From: Yponomeuta sedellus
Taxonomy: Eukaryota; Arthropoda; Insecta; Lepidoptera; Yponomeutidae
Direction: 5' to 3'
Assembly (NCBI GenBank): GCA_934045075.1
Contig: OW203724.1
Span: forward strand, 20,365,721-20,429,720
Length of the DNA: 64,000 nucleotides
Below are positions 53,166-62,833 of the stretch, in pieces (the stretch's first letter is position 1; every line of letters begins with the position of its first letter). A program made the position numbers and the translations under genes. Under the pieces are notes generated by a model that worked only from the letters and a program-made list of their open reading frames with translations, searched no databases and was not told the origin of the DNA.

Positions 53166-54016
53166 TTACACTTATTTCTGCTATTTTATTACTATTAGTA
53201 CTCTAGAATTGAATGCCAATGCTGTGCAAGTGTTTAATTGGCAACCCTTTTAAAGCTAAAACTGTAAAATTCTAATTGAATAAATCTGTTTTATAAGAGG
53301 GCCGTTGGCTTACTTATAACACGACACGGAATTGACAGAATTGATGGAATTGAAAACAACAAGTGTAAATAAAAAGACCTTTCTTTAGTTACAATATAGT
53401 TCAAGCCATACGCTTTAACAACATTGACTGTCGTTTCTCTAAGTCGCATAATTTTTATTACTTCATACGCTGACCCAGCAAAGTAATACAAAGAATAATA
53501 TATGAAAGAAAACTTCGTTTCTCCGGTAACCGGTCAGCCGCAATAATGCTCGGGTTGCATTGAGGTTGTTAAGGGCAGTCTATCGCGTGCCCGGTTGGAC
53601 CAATTACTTTATCGGTGCCCGCTGTGCCGCCGGGGTATAAGTAAAACTGTATTAGTCGCATACAAAAGCTTAGTAAAGTGGACGTAAGATTGCGTCGCGA
53701 TATTCGTCGACTAATTTCCACGTTTTCGACGGAACTAATGATGGTAAACCGTTGAAATTAGGGCGACTATCATCGTTGGTCTTCAGTCTGGCTCAGCTAA
53801 AAATGAAAAATCAAGGGATTTTCATTTAAATAACACAGAAACTATGAATGTTACAAGTTAAACTAGGAGTCCACTTCAAAATTTAAATCATTGTGGAGCA
53901 AAATTTAGGAAAAAACTTTCACTTTCTTTCTTATTCTCATGTTCACCTTCAGATAAAAACGTGTTATGAAACAAGTTATGATTTTTTCCATTGGTAGCGC
54001 TAGTTAACACACCGTC
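53166..54016. other. No feature seen
   Basis: 53520-53640 is GC-rich for the region (GGTAACCGGTCAGCCGCAA, GGTGCCCGCTGTGCCGCCGG). No supported gene. Confidence 0.3.
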
Positions 54017-54195
54017 TTAAGCCATGTCAAAGGCCTTATGGGCGGCTTGATAACTTTTGACAGTAAGGGTGGCTTACACTGACTTACAATCCTCCACCTA
54101 TTCGGACTTGGCGCCCATAGTGGAGTATGGCCTAACTCGCAACGCAGGAAGTGACCCGTGCTTCTGCAGTGGGGACGTACAAAAGGTTTGACATT
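54017..54195 (+). mobile_element. Element F 3' half
   Basis: TAAGCCATGTCAAAGGCCTT, ACAATCCTCCACCTATTCGG, GTGGAGTATGGCCTAAC and CTTCTGCAGTGGGGACGTAC. Confidence 0.7.
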
Positions 54196-54202
54196 GGGTA
54201 TT

Positions 54203-54415
54203 GACGACCTCTGTGGCGTAGCGGTAGCGCGTCTGCCTACCATGCAAGAGGTCCCGGGTTCGAATCCCGGCTGGGAATGAAAAAAAGAGCCCAGTTCTTG
54301 GATGTTTACATGTTTGTGATGTCGTTGTTTCTGGTTCCCACGACACAGGGGATCCTAGTGTGGGGCCAGAAGCAATGTATGTGCTTGTATGTAAATATTA
54401 TGTTATATTATGTCT
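54203..54415 (+). mobile_element. SINE-C, full length, intact tRNA-like head
   Basis: GACCTCTGTGGCGTAGCGGT, CGTCTGCCTACCATGCAAGA, GGTCCCGGGTTCGAATCCCG, then GCCCAGTTCTTGGATGTTTA, CACGACACAGGGGATCCTAG, GGGGCCAGAAGCAATGTATG and ATATTATGTTATATTATG. Two minus-strand frames over it are by-products. Confidence 0.85.
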
Positions 54416-54659
54416 TAGAGATGTTCATTCTTAGGCTAATCCCGAAGGACGTTTCATTTCATTCTGCGTATCTAGTTCGAAGTTCATTGACGTTCTTAGT
54501 CAAACCCCGGCGCGACAAGTGAACACCGTTGATGAACCTCAACTTTCACGTTGTCATGATAAGGAAGAGGCATATGCCCAGTAGCCACCTGTTTTCATTG
54601 GCGGAATCGATAATACCCAACAAAACAAGTTTTAAATGACAAACTCAATTTGGTTTCCT

Positions 54660-54915
54660 ATAAACTTCACACTGCAGGGCACAGGCCTTCTCTCAGAGAC
54701 AGAGTATGGGCTTAATTACCATGCGTGCCCACCGCGGATCGGCAATTTTGAGTGAACACCTCAGACACTCAGGTTTCCTTACGATGTTTTCCCTCACAAT
54801 TAGTGAGTGGTATTGCTTTTTTAACTTCACGAATGTACATAACTTAAAAAACAAGGTCATTGGTACAGGTCCGCATCGGGACACGAACCTGGATCTCTCC
54901 CTTTCCGAAACTCAA
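54660..54915 (-). mobile_element. SINE-D, nearly complete
   Basis: GCAGGGCACAGGCCTTCTCT, GCGTGCCCACCGCGGATCGG, TCAGACACTCAGGTTTCC and CCGCATCGGGACACGAACCT near the head. The plus frame at 54706-54930 is a by-product. Confidence 0.7.
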
Positions 54916-55446
54916 ATTAACGTGTGTTAAAAATTTAAATCTGCCGGTTACTTAGATAAAATTGCCCAGTGGACTGCTATTGCGAACAGATTAAATCGAC
55001 GATACATTTTAATTCAGAATTTTTCAAAGCTTTGAGGAATATCTTCGCTATACCGCCGGAAGAATTTCCAAAGACTTCTTGTTGTGTTAAGGCAAAAAAA
55101 CCTAGGAACATGTTTTCAGTGAAGCATTCTTCTGAAACGTTCGCTGAAGAAAATTATAATCTTACAACAATATTGTTAAGGAAGTTCGTGAATATGATAT
55201 GAGACGGAATAATGTTGAACGCCAAATAAACTTTCCTCGACTGCCTAATGAAGTAGTTACTGACAGAAATTGTACAGAATAATATTACTTTTGATTGAAA
55301 GAAAATACGAATCACTCACGTAAGCAATTTCTTTGGGCTTCTTTTCGCAAATTATTGGCATTATTTCTCCCAAAGTTTCCTCATAGGACCGGTATTTCTT
55401 AATACCTACGCGTTTTAGATTCTGTCATTTCAGCGGCCCCACTTAA
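54916..55446. other. No supported gene
   Basis: The 77-codon frame at 54969-55202 has no recognisable motif or bias. Confidence 0.35.
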
Positions 55447-55452
55447 TATCCC

Positions 55453-55583
55453 CTAAAGGCATGCGCAGACGAGGGACTATCCCCGGGTACTTTTTTGTCC
55501 GTCGATATAGATCTCTTAAGGCCTGCGCAAACGAGGGACTATCCCCCGGGTACTTTTTTGTCCGTCGATATAGATCTCTTATA
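55453..55583. repeat. Direct duplication of an element end, about 63-bp period
   Basis: GCATGCGCAGACGAGGGACT, ATCCCCGGGTACTTTTTTGT and CCGTCGATATAGATCTCTTA at 55457 repeat as GCCTGCGCAAACGAGGGACT, ATCCCCCGGGTACTTTTTTG and TCCGTCGATATAGATCTCTT at 55520. Confidence 0.85.
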
Positions 55584-55905
55584 AATTGTATCGAATAACG
55601 CACACGAAATACTAAAAGTACCCCGTATAAAAAGTCCCTTAAGTTACCGAGGCCATCAAGAGACCGGACTGGACAAAAGTTCGGTGTTTTCTTTTAAAAC
55701 GCCTTTTCTTTTTCAACTTCATGTAAATTACAACACAATGTAATCTCAGAACATTTGCTTCCATCGCGTACGTTCACTCAATTTCCGGGGAACAAAATGA
55801 CCGCACACCGTAGGCATTGATTCCGCGACAAGTACTCGGAGGATATTTTTTACGTTTCAGGGACTTTTGTCCCCGAGGGACAAAAGTCCCTCGTCTGCGC
55901 AGGCC
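55520..55905. mobile_element. TTAA-flanked inverted-repeat element
   Basis: GGCCTGCGCAAACGAGGGAC at the left and AGTCCCTCGTCTGCGCAGGC-C at the right, with TTAA at 55516-55519 and 55906-55909. TTAA duplications are the hallmark of piggyBac-type transposition, but the ends do not start CCC, so the superfamily is open. Near the right end GGGACTTTTGTCCC and its inverse form a hairpin. Non-coding. Confidence 0.7.
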
Positions 55906-56063
55906 TTAAAACGGAGCGAGGAGAATGAAAGTAAAATAAAGGAGCCTCCCGCAGAAAAGGTGCCGTTTGAACATCGTTATCGCGACACCTATCTCAAGTT
56001 GGTAACATCGTTATCAAAATCATCAACTTTTGGCTTCAACTTTTTTCCGCGCGTTCCCGTGTA

Positions 56064-56770
56064 CAGTCTATTAGCTTCTAGAATATAGGTACCTCGGATA
56101 CTATCGGATAGAATCGGATATATTCATGTAATAGAAATATCGGAACTAATTTGACAGTTAATTTCGAAATTGGAACCAATATGACGCTTAATTTCGAAAT
56201 CAGAACTCGATCATCAGTGCGAAAACCGAAGCCTACTCTAGAGCCCGATGTATGTTCTAAAAGCTAACAGACAGTCTGTTAGCTTTTAGAATATAGCTCT
56301 GCTACTATCGGATAGAATCGGATATATTAGTGTAAGAGAAATATCGGAACTAATATAAATAACAACAATAATAAATATTCATGGACTTATTACACAGATC
56401 TTGTTATCTCTTGTTATCTCCGCATACTTAGTACAACTAAATGATTTGTGTTACAGGTGCTAACTTGACGATAGATTTAATACAATAAATACATAGATAA
56501 CATCCGAAGACCCGAGACTAACTAGACAAGTTTGTTTCCTAGTTTGACCCGGCCGGGGATCGAACCCGAGACCTTCGGTTTAACAGTCAGCGTGCCAAAC
56601 CGCTGCGCCAGCGAGGCCGTCAAGCATGTGACATTTAACTTTACATAACTTTTCAAAATAGTGAAGAAAAGTTTTATACAGAGCAGGAAGTAGTATTACA
56701 CTCGTGTGCTTTCGGCAAAAACCGAAGCCTACTCTAGAGCCCGAGATATGTTCTAAAAGCTAACAGACTG
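56064..56770. mobile_element. Two MITE-H copies in tandem; second split by SINE-B
   Basis: First copy 56064-56271 (CAGTCTATTAGCTTCTAGAA to GCTAACAGAC), second 56272-56770, sharing the junction AACAGACAGTCTGTTAGC without TA. TA flanks the pair (56062-56063, 56771-56772). The second holds the SINE-B at 56350-56636. Confidence 0.8.
56350..56636 (-). mobile_element. SINE-B inside MITE-H
   Basis: Minus strand: GCCTCGCTGGCGCAGCGGTT, GGGTTCGATCCCCGGCCGGG, CCTAGTTTGACCCGG inverted. Tail: TTATTATTGTTGTT-type. MITE-H landmarks resume on the right with TGACATTTAACTTTACATAA, so the SINE is the later event. Confidence 0.85.
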
Positions 56771-56772
56771 TA

Positions 56773-57329
56773 CCCGCACTGATTGAGGGGGGCGCGGGAT
56801 TAAACTTTTCTAATTCCGAACAGGTGCGATTGAATTCGCAACTCTATTGTTGGGGGGAAAATGAGCAATTTCCACCGAGTCAGCGAGAGATTAGCGCCGA
56901 CCTACGTAATCCGAGTATCGAGCCGGTCCAAGATATGACCCTCATATTTTATAACGCCCCCACCACTGCCCGGTACGATAATGGAAGACGGGGCATTCCG
57001 CCGCCCCCTGGAAGGTTTAAGGCGTTTCTCGATATGTTTATTAAGGTGCATCCGCGGGAAGTGGATTAACATTTTAATACAATCTTACTGGCACTGGTGC
57101 TTTGTAAATCAAACGATGAAAGGTTCTTTCATCATTACCGTAATTCTGATCCCTCTAGTAATAATCCCTGTATTTTGTTTGTGTATTCATTATTTGGAAA
57201 AAGAAAAATACACTTTCACAATACTTCAGTTCTTTGTTTCTGTTAGTAAGTTACAGTGGACATCACATAAACGTTTTACATTTCCTGCAAAGCCGTCGGT
57301 GACGATACTTGATAGACAAAGTACATGTG
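56773..57329. other. No gene; candidate conserved non-coding block at 56780-57070
   Basis: 56780-57070 is moderately GC-rich and free of repeat landmarks (GAGAGATTAGCGCCGACCTA, GGAAGACGGGGCATTCCGCC). The 81-codon and 118-codon frames overlap in different phases and have no recognised content. Confidence 0.3.
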
Positions 57330-57331
57330 CT

Positions 57332-58300
57332 GTGTGACTACCGCTAGTGGCATTTTTTCCGAGCGCTTCCGTGCCGCGAAAGGCACGTTGAGCAGTTGGT
57401 GCAGGCTGTCATGTAGGGGTGCGATGCCAGATTACCTTCCCGTGTGCCCTTCCGCTTCCGTTCCTACTGATTCATCTTGAACCAGTAGGAAGGGTAGGTG
57501 GCAAGGGCCGGTGCACCCTGGGCGCTGGTCAGTAACTTCTCTTTATGGGATCTTGCTGGCCAGCGGCGAAAAATCTGGCGGGAGGGGTCGCGTGGGCCCT
57601 GTTTCACTTTGTGGAGCGGGACCCAGGCGACCAACCGAATGAAGGACCGACTGGGGGGGGCGCCGCTGCGCGGAAGCGCGCGCGCCTCGTACCAGTCGGA
57701 CCAGAGTGGCCGCCGGGACGCGGAGGGTCGGGGGACTCTCCGCGTCCATCACGGCGGGCCGGAAGGCGCCCTTGCGTGTTCCGAGGGTGCCTTCTGGCAC
57801 GGAGGGGGCCCGCGCGGTCGCTCACCGCCTTCTCTGCTTTCAGAGAAGTGCTGGTGGGCGACGTGACGGGCCTCACGTGTGGGGCGTGTGGGGACCGGGA
57901 CGCTTGGGCCCCCACGCGCCCCAACGAGGAGGTGCGCCGCCCTCCTCGTCTCATTGACCGGGTTGCGATGGGATGGAGGGGGCGGCGCGTTGGGGCGTAT
58001 GGGGGCCAAGATCATACGCACTTGGCCCCTATGCGCTCCAACGAAGAGATGCGGCGTTTTCCAGCCCCGTCGTCGAGCACCGACGGGGCAGAAGCGCCGC
58101 CGAAGGAGTGCCCGAAAGGGCGCCCGCAGACGGGGTCGCGGAAGTGTGCGCAAGCGTTCCCGTGGCCCCGTCCTTTGCGGTGCGGAGGAACACCCCAGGA
58201 GTTTTAGTCGGTATACCGCCCTTTTCAGGGCGGGGAGTCCGACATAACCACTGTGCTCCCCCGAGCCGGTGGTACCCGTAATTGGGGTTTCTCCTGGGTG

Positions 58301-58374
<74 letters not shown>

Positions 58375-58578
58375 TGTCATGTAATGGCATTCGTGAAGCC
58401 ATGTCAGAGGCCTAATGGGCGGCCCGATAACTTCTGACAGTAAGGCTCACCACAGTCTTACAATCCTCCACCAACCCGGACTTGGCCCCCGTGATGGATT
58501 ATGGCCTACCTTCCCGCGATGCAGGAAGAGACCCATGCCCCAGCAGTGGGGACAGTGGGGAGTGGGGGTTGATATCGA
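57332..58578 (+). mobile_element. Element F split by a 955-bp retroelement
   Basis: Left piece 57332-57415 (GTGACTACCGCTAGTGGCAT... GCAGGCTGTCATGTA) and right piece 58371-58578 (GCTGTCATGTAATGGCATTC... CCCCAGCAGTGGGGACAG... GGTTGATATCGATG) form one F copy when the insertion is removed. Confidence 0.85.
57416..58370 (+). mobile_element. GC-rich poly(A) retroelement, R1-clade-like end
   Basis: Begins GGGGTGCGATGCCAGATTAC and ends GTAATTGGGGTTTCTCCTGG-GTG plus about 70 A. GGCTGTCATGTA (with a possible extra A) lies on both sides (57403-57415 and 58371-58383). The 3' end, with AGGAACACCCCAGGAG and CCCGTAATTGGGGTTTC, resembles R1-clade LINE tails in Lepidoptera, as I recall them. Frames are open in four or more phases because of high GC and none shows RT, endonuclease or zinc-knuckle motifs. 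It is too short for a full LINE, so an internally deleted or non-autonomous form is likely. A near-5' inverted pair (CTTCCGTTCCTACTG, CAGTAGGAAGGG) sits at 57448-57495. Confidence 0.75.
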
Positions 58579-58987
58579 TGTGTTGGGGAGATTGATGTGC
58601 TGTCGTCTATAGATAATGTTGTAGTCGACAGCACATCACGGCATGTTATATTTCTATTTAAGAGTACTTACTATCAAATCTATATATCAAACGCAGTAAT
58701 GCCCAAATGTGTAAATCAGTAAATGTAAAGGGTTACATTACGTAAGATCGTAATTTTTTTTTACTAAACTTGAATTAGCTTCATTGGCTTCGTTATTTAA
58801 TTAAGTACCGATTTGCGCAAAGAAAACTATTGGATTCGTTTTTAAATGCGGATCGCATTTAAATATTGTGTGTAGCTTGATGTGTTTTGTATCTCGTCCG
58901 TATTTTAGCTCGCTGTCGTCAAACGCTAAAGGACATGTAACTAGATTATAAGCTTAATCATCATTATATAACATGCAATGTCACTTA
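58579..58987. other. No feature seen
   Basis: AT-rich. GACAGCACATCA-type sequence at 58603-58640 forms a small inverted repeat (TGATGTGCTGTCGTCTATAG / GTAGTCGACAGCACATCA). Confidence 0.4.
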
Positions 58988-58999
58988 TCTGTTGTGTAA

Positions 59000-59337
59000 T
59001 CAATATCCAACCTTGTATGTCCCCAATGCTAGAACACTGGTCTCTTCCTGCATCGCAGGAAGGTTATGCCATACTCCACCACGGGGGCCTACTCCGGGTT
59101 GGTGGAGGATTGTAAGACAGTGGCGTTACTATCAGAAGTTATCAAGCCTCGGACACGGCTTAACGACTACCATTACATGACAGCCGGCACCAACGGCTTA
59201 ACGTGTTACGTAACGGAAGCGCTCGGAAAATATGCCACTAGCGGTAGTCACGGGACCGTCACCCATCCTGTATGGTTGTTGTTGCTTAACACAAGCGATT
59301 GACTCCAATTGCTCGGTTCGACTAGGCCACGAGCGCT
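59000..59337 (-). mobile_element. Element F, near full length, with 12-bp duplication
   Basis: TCCAACCTTGTATGTCCCCA through CCACGGGGGCCTACTCCGGG, ACTAGCGGTAGTCACGGGAC and GACTAGGCCACGAGCGCT. TCTGTTGTGTAA stands on both sides (58988-58999 and 59338-59349). Confidence 0.88.
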
Positions 59338-59537
59338 TCTGTTGTGTAAAGTAATAAGTAAAATTATAATGTATTTTATTTAAAAGTAGCTGTCCCAGCG
59401 AACTTTGTACCGCCAAAGTTTTCGTAATATCTCCATATTTTCTCACCATTTTACCCTTCTTATTGGAACTCCAGTTCCACAAAAATAAAAAAAACAACAT
59501 AAATCAGCCAAATCGGTCCAGCCCTTCTCGAGTTTTA

Positions 59538-59673
59538 CCCCTGGTTTCTCGTACACTAACAGTCTGTTAATCTACTGTTAACAGTTGTCAGTTGTTTTTT
59601 TTGTATGCACTTTGCCCAACTGACAGCTGTTAGCAGTAGATTAACAGCTTGTTAGTGTACGAGAAACCGGGGG
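59538..59673. mobile_element. 136-bp inverted-repeat element with TTA duplication
   Basis: CCCCTGGTTTCTCGTACACT at the left and AGTGTACGAGAAACCGGGGG at the right, arms about 55 nt with few mismatches, TTA at 59535-59537 and 59674-59676. A 3-bp TTA target fits PIF/Harbinger-type elements. Non-coding. Confidence 0.75.
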
Positions 59674-60004
59674 TTAGTGAGACTAACGAACAGCAATCCA
59701 TTTTTATATTCAAGAATATTTATGATCTGACTGACTGACCCCAACGAACGTCTCAGGGCAGCTAGGGTATAGCGTTTGAATTTAATCTCAGCTTAAGGGA
59801 CGTCTGGGGTATAAAGTGGGTATGATATGGAGGGATTAGTGATCTTACCTGACCGAAAGGGATTACCGAAAAGGTGGACTTAGAGGCAGTCTGACATACA
59901 TAATTTACTTATATTATCTGTCTTGTTATATAAAAACAGACTTTTGAGAAAGCGTATGCTTGTAAAGGCGATATCGGACAAAACATTCGGATGAACGTTT
60001 ACTT
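59674..60004. other. No feature seen
   Basis: No landmark or supported frame. Confidence 0.4.
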
Positions 60005-60105
60005 TAAGAAATCTCTCAGAGATAAGCTCGTCTTTATACATGTAGGTATTTGCTTATGTTACAGTTCCTGTTTTGTGTTTTCGTGTGCAATAAAGTAGAA
60101 TAATA
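60005..60105 (+). mobile_element. LINE 3' tail with conserved hairpin (copy 5)
   Basis: TTAAGAAATCTCTCAGAGAT then AAGCTCGTCTTTATACATGT and TTCGTGTGCAATAAAGTAGA. ATCTC/GAGAT stem at 60011-60023. Closely follows the tail at 32584-32690. Confidence 0.7.
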
Positions 60106-60674
60106 ATGGTTCTAATCGCGATTATTTATTAGGTAATACTGGTTAATTTAATAATTCCCGTCGTTTCATATTAATATATAATTATGTAAGTGTGCAGTAT
60201 GAGGGGGTTTTCGGGGCTCCTTCATTAATTTATTTTATTCGGTTTTTGCAAATTAGTTTTATTTCAATAGACGTTAGAAATTCGTTAAAGGTACATTAGA
60301 ATGGTAACAGACAAGCGAGTAGATCCCCAGCGATAGGTGGGGGTATTTTTAATTCTTATTTTCGATCATAGATGGCGATACATGTTGCACCGCCATGAGT
60401 CTCCAACAGATGGCTCTCAAGTCGTAGAGAGTAGTTGCACCGACAGTAAGAGAATCGCGAGTCATTAAGAAATACAATTATTTGTATTATTTCTCATACA
60501 CCGGCATGGTCAGAATGATTTTAATTAATATTTAACGGTTTACTCGAAAGAATCGGTGCGCATGGCATGATTCTGTGCTTAAGTTTCACTCTTCATACAT
60601 TCATTTTAGATTTGTTTTTAATTTCTAGCAAAAGATGTAAATTTAATGACAGAAGTAAAATATTTACATAACAT
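60106..60674. other. No feature seen
   Basis: AT-rich DNA without landmarks. Confidence 0.4.
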
Positions 60675-60742
60675 TACATAAACTCAGACCTGTATCCTGG
60701 AGGGGTAGACAGAGACCAAGGCCTTATTAATACTGTTAGTGC
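60675..60742 (-). mobile_element. LINE-G tail scrap
   Basis: CAGACCTGTATCCTGGAGGG then GTAGACAGAGACCAAGGCC. Confidence 0.5.
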
Positions 60743-61110
60743 ATTACACTACAATGACAGATAAATGGACGGGTCACGTGACGCGTTTTTCTATACCATT
60801 GGTGCCTAGAAGGTTTGATAAGTGTGCCGGCTTAGACTTAAAACAGCAATGAAATAAAATCCCCAGGTTCGTACAATTGGCCATGCTACATTTTTTAATA
60901 TGAACGGAAATCTTAAAACCATTTCGAGAATTTTGCTTTCCGTACAATTTCTATTTATCAGATTTGTAAATAAGTCTATATTTTTTAAGATATTCAAGAA
61001 GAAGCTTTGACCTTAAATTACTTTTGAATGACGTCAGCAAAGGCAGTTTGACTATTGATCCTTTGCCTTTCAAAAAACAACGAAATGTCAACGTGTGATT
61101 ATTTATGTAT
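60743..61110. other. No feature seen
   Basis: AT-rich. The minus frame at 60806-60997 is not supported. Confidence 0.4.
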
Positions 61111-61321
61111 AGTGCGTTCACATTAACTTGACGCGTGAGAGAATTGGTAGCACTGAGATGTTTACTGTTACCATGATAAATAAGAAATCATTTCCATTAC
61201 TTGGGGAAAATAAAAGGATTGAGGGCTTGTTTTACCGTCTTCCGATTAGGTCCAAAAACTAATTCACATGTTATGTCCTTGTTACCAATTCTCTCACGCG
61301 TCAAGTTAATGTGAACACACT
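61111..61321. mobile_element. 211-bp element with 39-nt terminal inverted repeats
   Basis: AGTGCGTTCACATTAACTTG... GAGAATTGGTA at 61111-61149 is inverted at 61283-61321 with one mismatch (GCG/GTG). No clear target duplication. Non-coding, so non-autonomous. Confidence 0.8.
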
Positions 61322-61714
61322 GTAGTCTGTGGATTATTTTCTCTCTCAGAACAATTTTTTCTTAGTTTTCTCTGTAGTCACAGTGAAAATAATCACCACA
61401 GAATACACGGTTAGCCGACCATTGTTCTGTGAGCCGACCAAATCAACGTTTAATTGTTCTGTGAAATCAACTGAATTTAATGACATTTGTTTTTTTTGTG
61501 TAGACAAAGAATATCTCTTCAAACATGCTCTGATGACGTCAAACACCACAAATTTTTTGATAAATATTAAAAATAGAAATAATTAATAAAATACAAAACT
61601 AACGAAATTTTTATCTTGAAATGGTCCATATTTTCGAAATGAATTTAAAAAAAAATGTATATCAAAAATAAGAATCATGGCCAATTGTCATTGAATTACA
61701 ATGCATTAACATAA
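61322..61714. other. No gene supported
   Basis: An 85-codon plus frame (61329-61586) and a 67-codon minus frame overlap, with AT-driven composition and no domain. Confidence 0.35.
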
Positions 61715-61812
61715 TCTAGGGCCAGAGGTTCACCACATGCCACGATCCTGACAGACATCTTTTCCTTCACAAACATTCACTAGTTGTTGTATCCACGCAC
61801 GCCAGTTTCAAG
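61715..61812 (-). mobile_element. LINE-G tail scrap
   Basis: TTCACCACATGCCACGATCC, TGACAGACATCTTTTCCTTC and GTATCCACGCACGCCAGTTT. Confidence 0.5.
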
Positions 61813-62747
61813 TAAAATATGTCCTGAAAAAAAAAAAGAGTTTCAGACAAACAATTTGCTGCTCGAACCCATTCTTCCATATTATTTTAATTGCGCACCT
61901 TTACGCACCTTAACGACCAATTAATTTAAAGAAAAATTCTAAATCCCTTGAGGGCTTCCCTAATTGTTTTCGTCTATTTCTTCTTTAGGGTGCGTTCACA
62001 TGAGTAGGTGTCTCAAGTCGAGCGGCGAACAAGGGGGCGCTGCAATCGACATCCCCTTATTTCGTGGGGCACAATCTCGCCTGTTATAGGCGCTGCACTA
62101 CAGAAGATAGACTGAGAATTTACCACGATAGTGACGTGATACGATATGATATCGATAGGGCGCTTACGCTTACATAATTACTGAAACCGTACGTTTGGCG
62201 CACCCTGAGCAACAATCAGCGAGTTCCTGATGCTGATTGGCAAGTTCTTTCGCCACGGCTTGCCATCGATATGCTGGCCGAGAGCAGAAGAACCACGTTA
62301 CATGCGATCAATCATTCATTTGCAAAAGATGTACACATTTAGACAAAGAATCGGCAGTAATACGAAGTAAATATTAACAAAATAAAGTTAAAAAATCACG
62401 GCAAATTGCCATTAATGCGGTTTGGTAACGAAAAAACCAGCATTAAAAGCACTGTTAGCCTTAGGTTTACCTATAGTTATGTTTATCAGTGTACTAAAGA
62501 ATGTTAATAATGGTAGTCATGGAAAGTAATAATAAATAAAACATTTAGATAAATAAAATTTATTATTTTAATTTTTCGTTGAGTTTTTTGTCCACTTTTG
62601 GGATCCTATTATTAATGAGATAGTAACAAACTTAGGTGTTTTTAATAGACGTCAGATTTCACCAATGAAAAAAAAAATTCAACAATGAAAATAATGAGTT
62701 AAGTTGCCTATTGGAACTGCAGCCTGGTCTTAAGGCTCAGTAGCCTT
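61813..62747. other. No gene seen
   Basis: 61990-62300 is mildly GC-rich. GGGTGCGTTCACATGAG at 61989 recalls the end of the 61111 element, but no partner end is present. A small palindrome CTTAAGGCTCAGTAGCCTTA-AG lies at 62729-62750. Confidence 0.35.
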
Positions 62748-62833
62748 AAGGAAGGAAATCACGAAAATATACAGATGGCTTTTGATAACAGTTTATCAAA
62801 AGCCATCTGCATATTTGCGTGATTTCCTTCCTT
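62748..62833. repeat. Near-perfect hairpin, 41-nt arms, 4-nt loop
   Basis: Left arm AAGGAAGGAAATCACGAAAA... GGCTTTTGATAA (62748-62788), loop CAGT (62789-62792), right arm TTATCAAAAGCCATCTGCAT... GATTTCCTTCCTT (62793-62833); only two mismatches. It has no flanking duplication that I can find. Pre-miRNA-like size, but a young palindromic element is as likely. Confidence 0.85.

Noticed and set aside
54203..54280. A genuine tRNA gene
   Set aside because: It is followed by the SINE-C tail and recurs at 39716 with the same tail.
55867..56088. 73-codon frame starting MSPRDKSPSS
   Set aside because: It begins inside the end of the TTAA-flanked element and runs into MITE-H.
57498..58402. Frames of up to 220 codons on both strands
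   Set aside because: They arise from high GC in the poly(A) retroelement; many phases are open at once, none has a domain, and one minus frame translates the poly(A) as polyphenylalanine.
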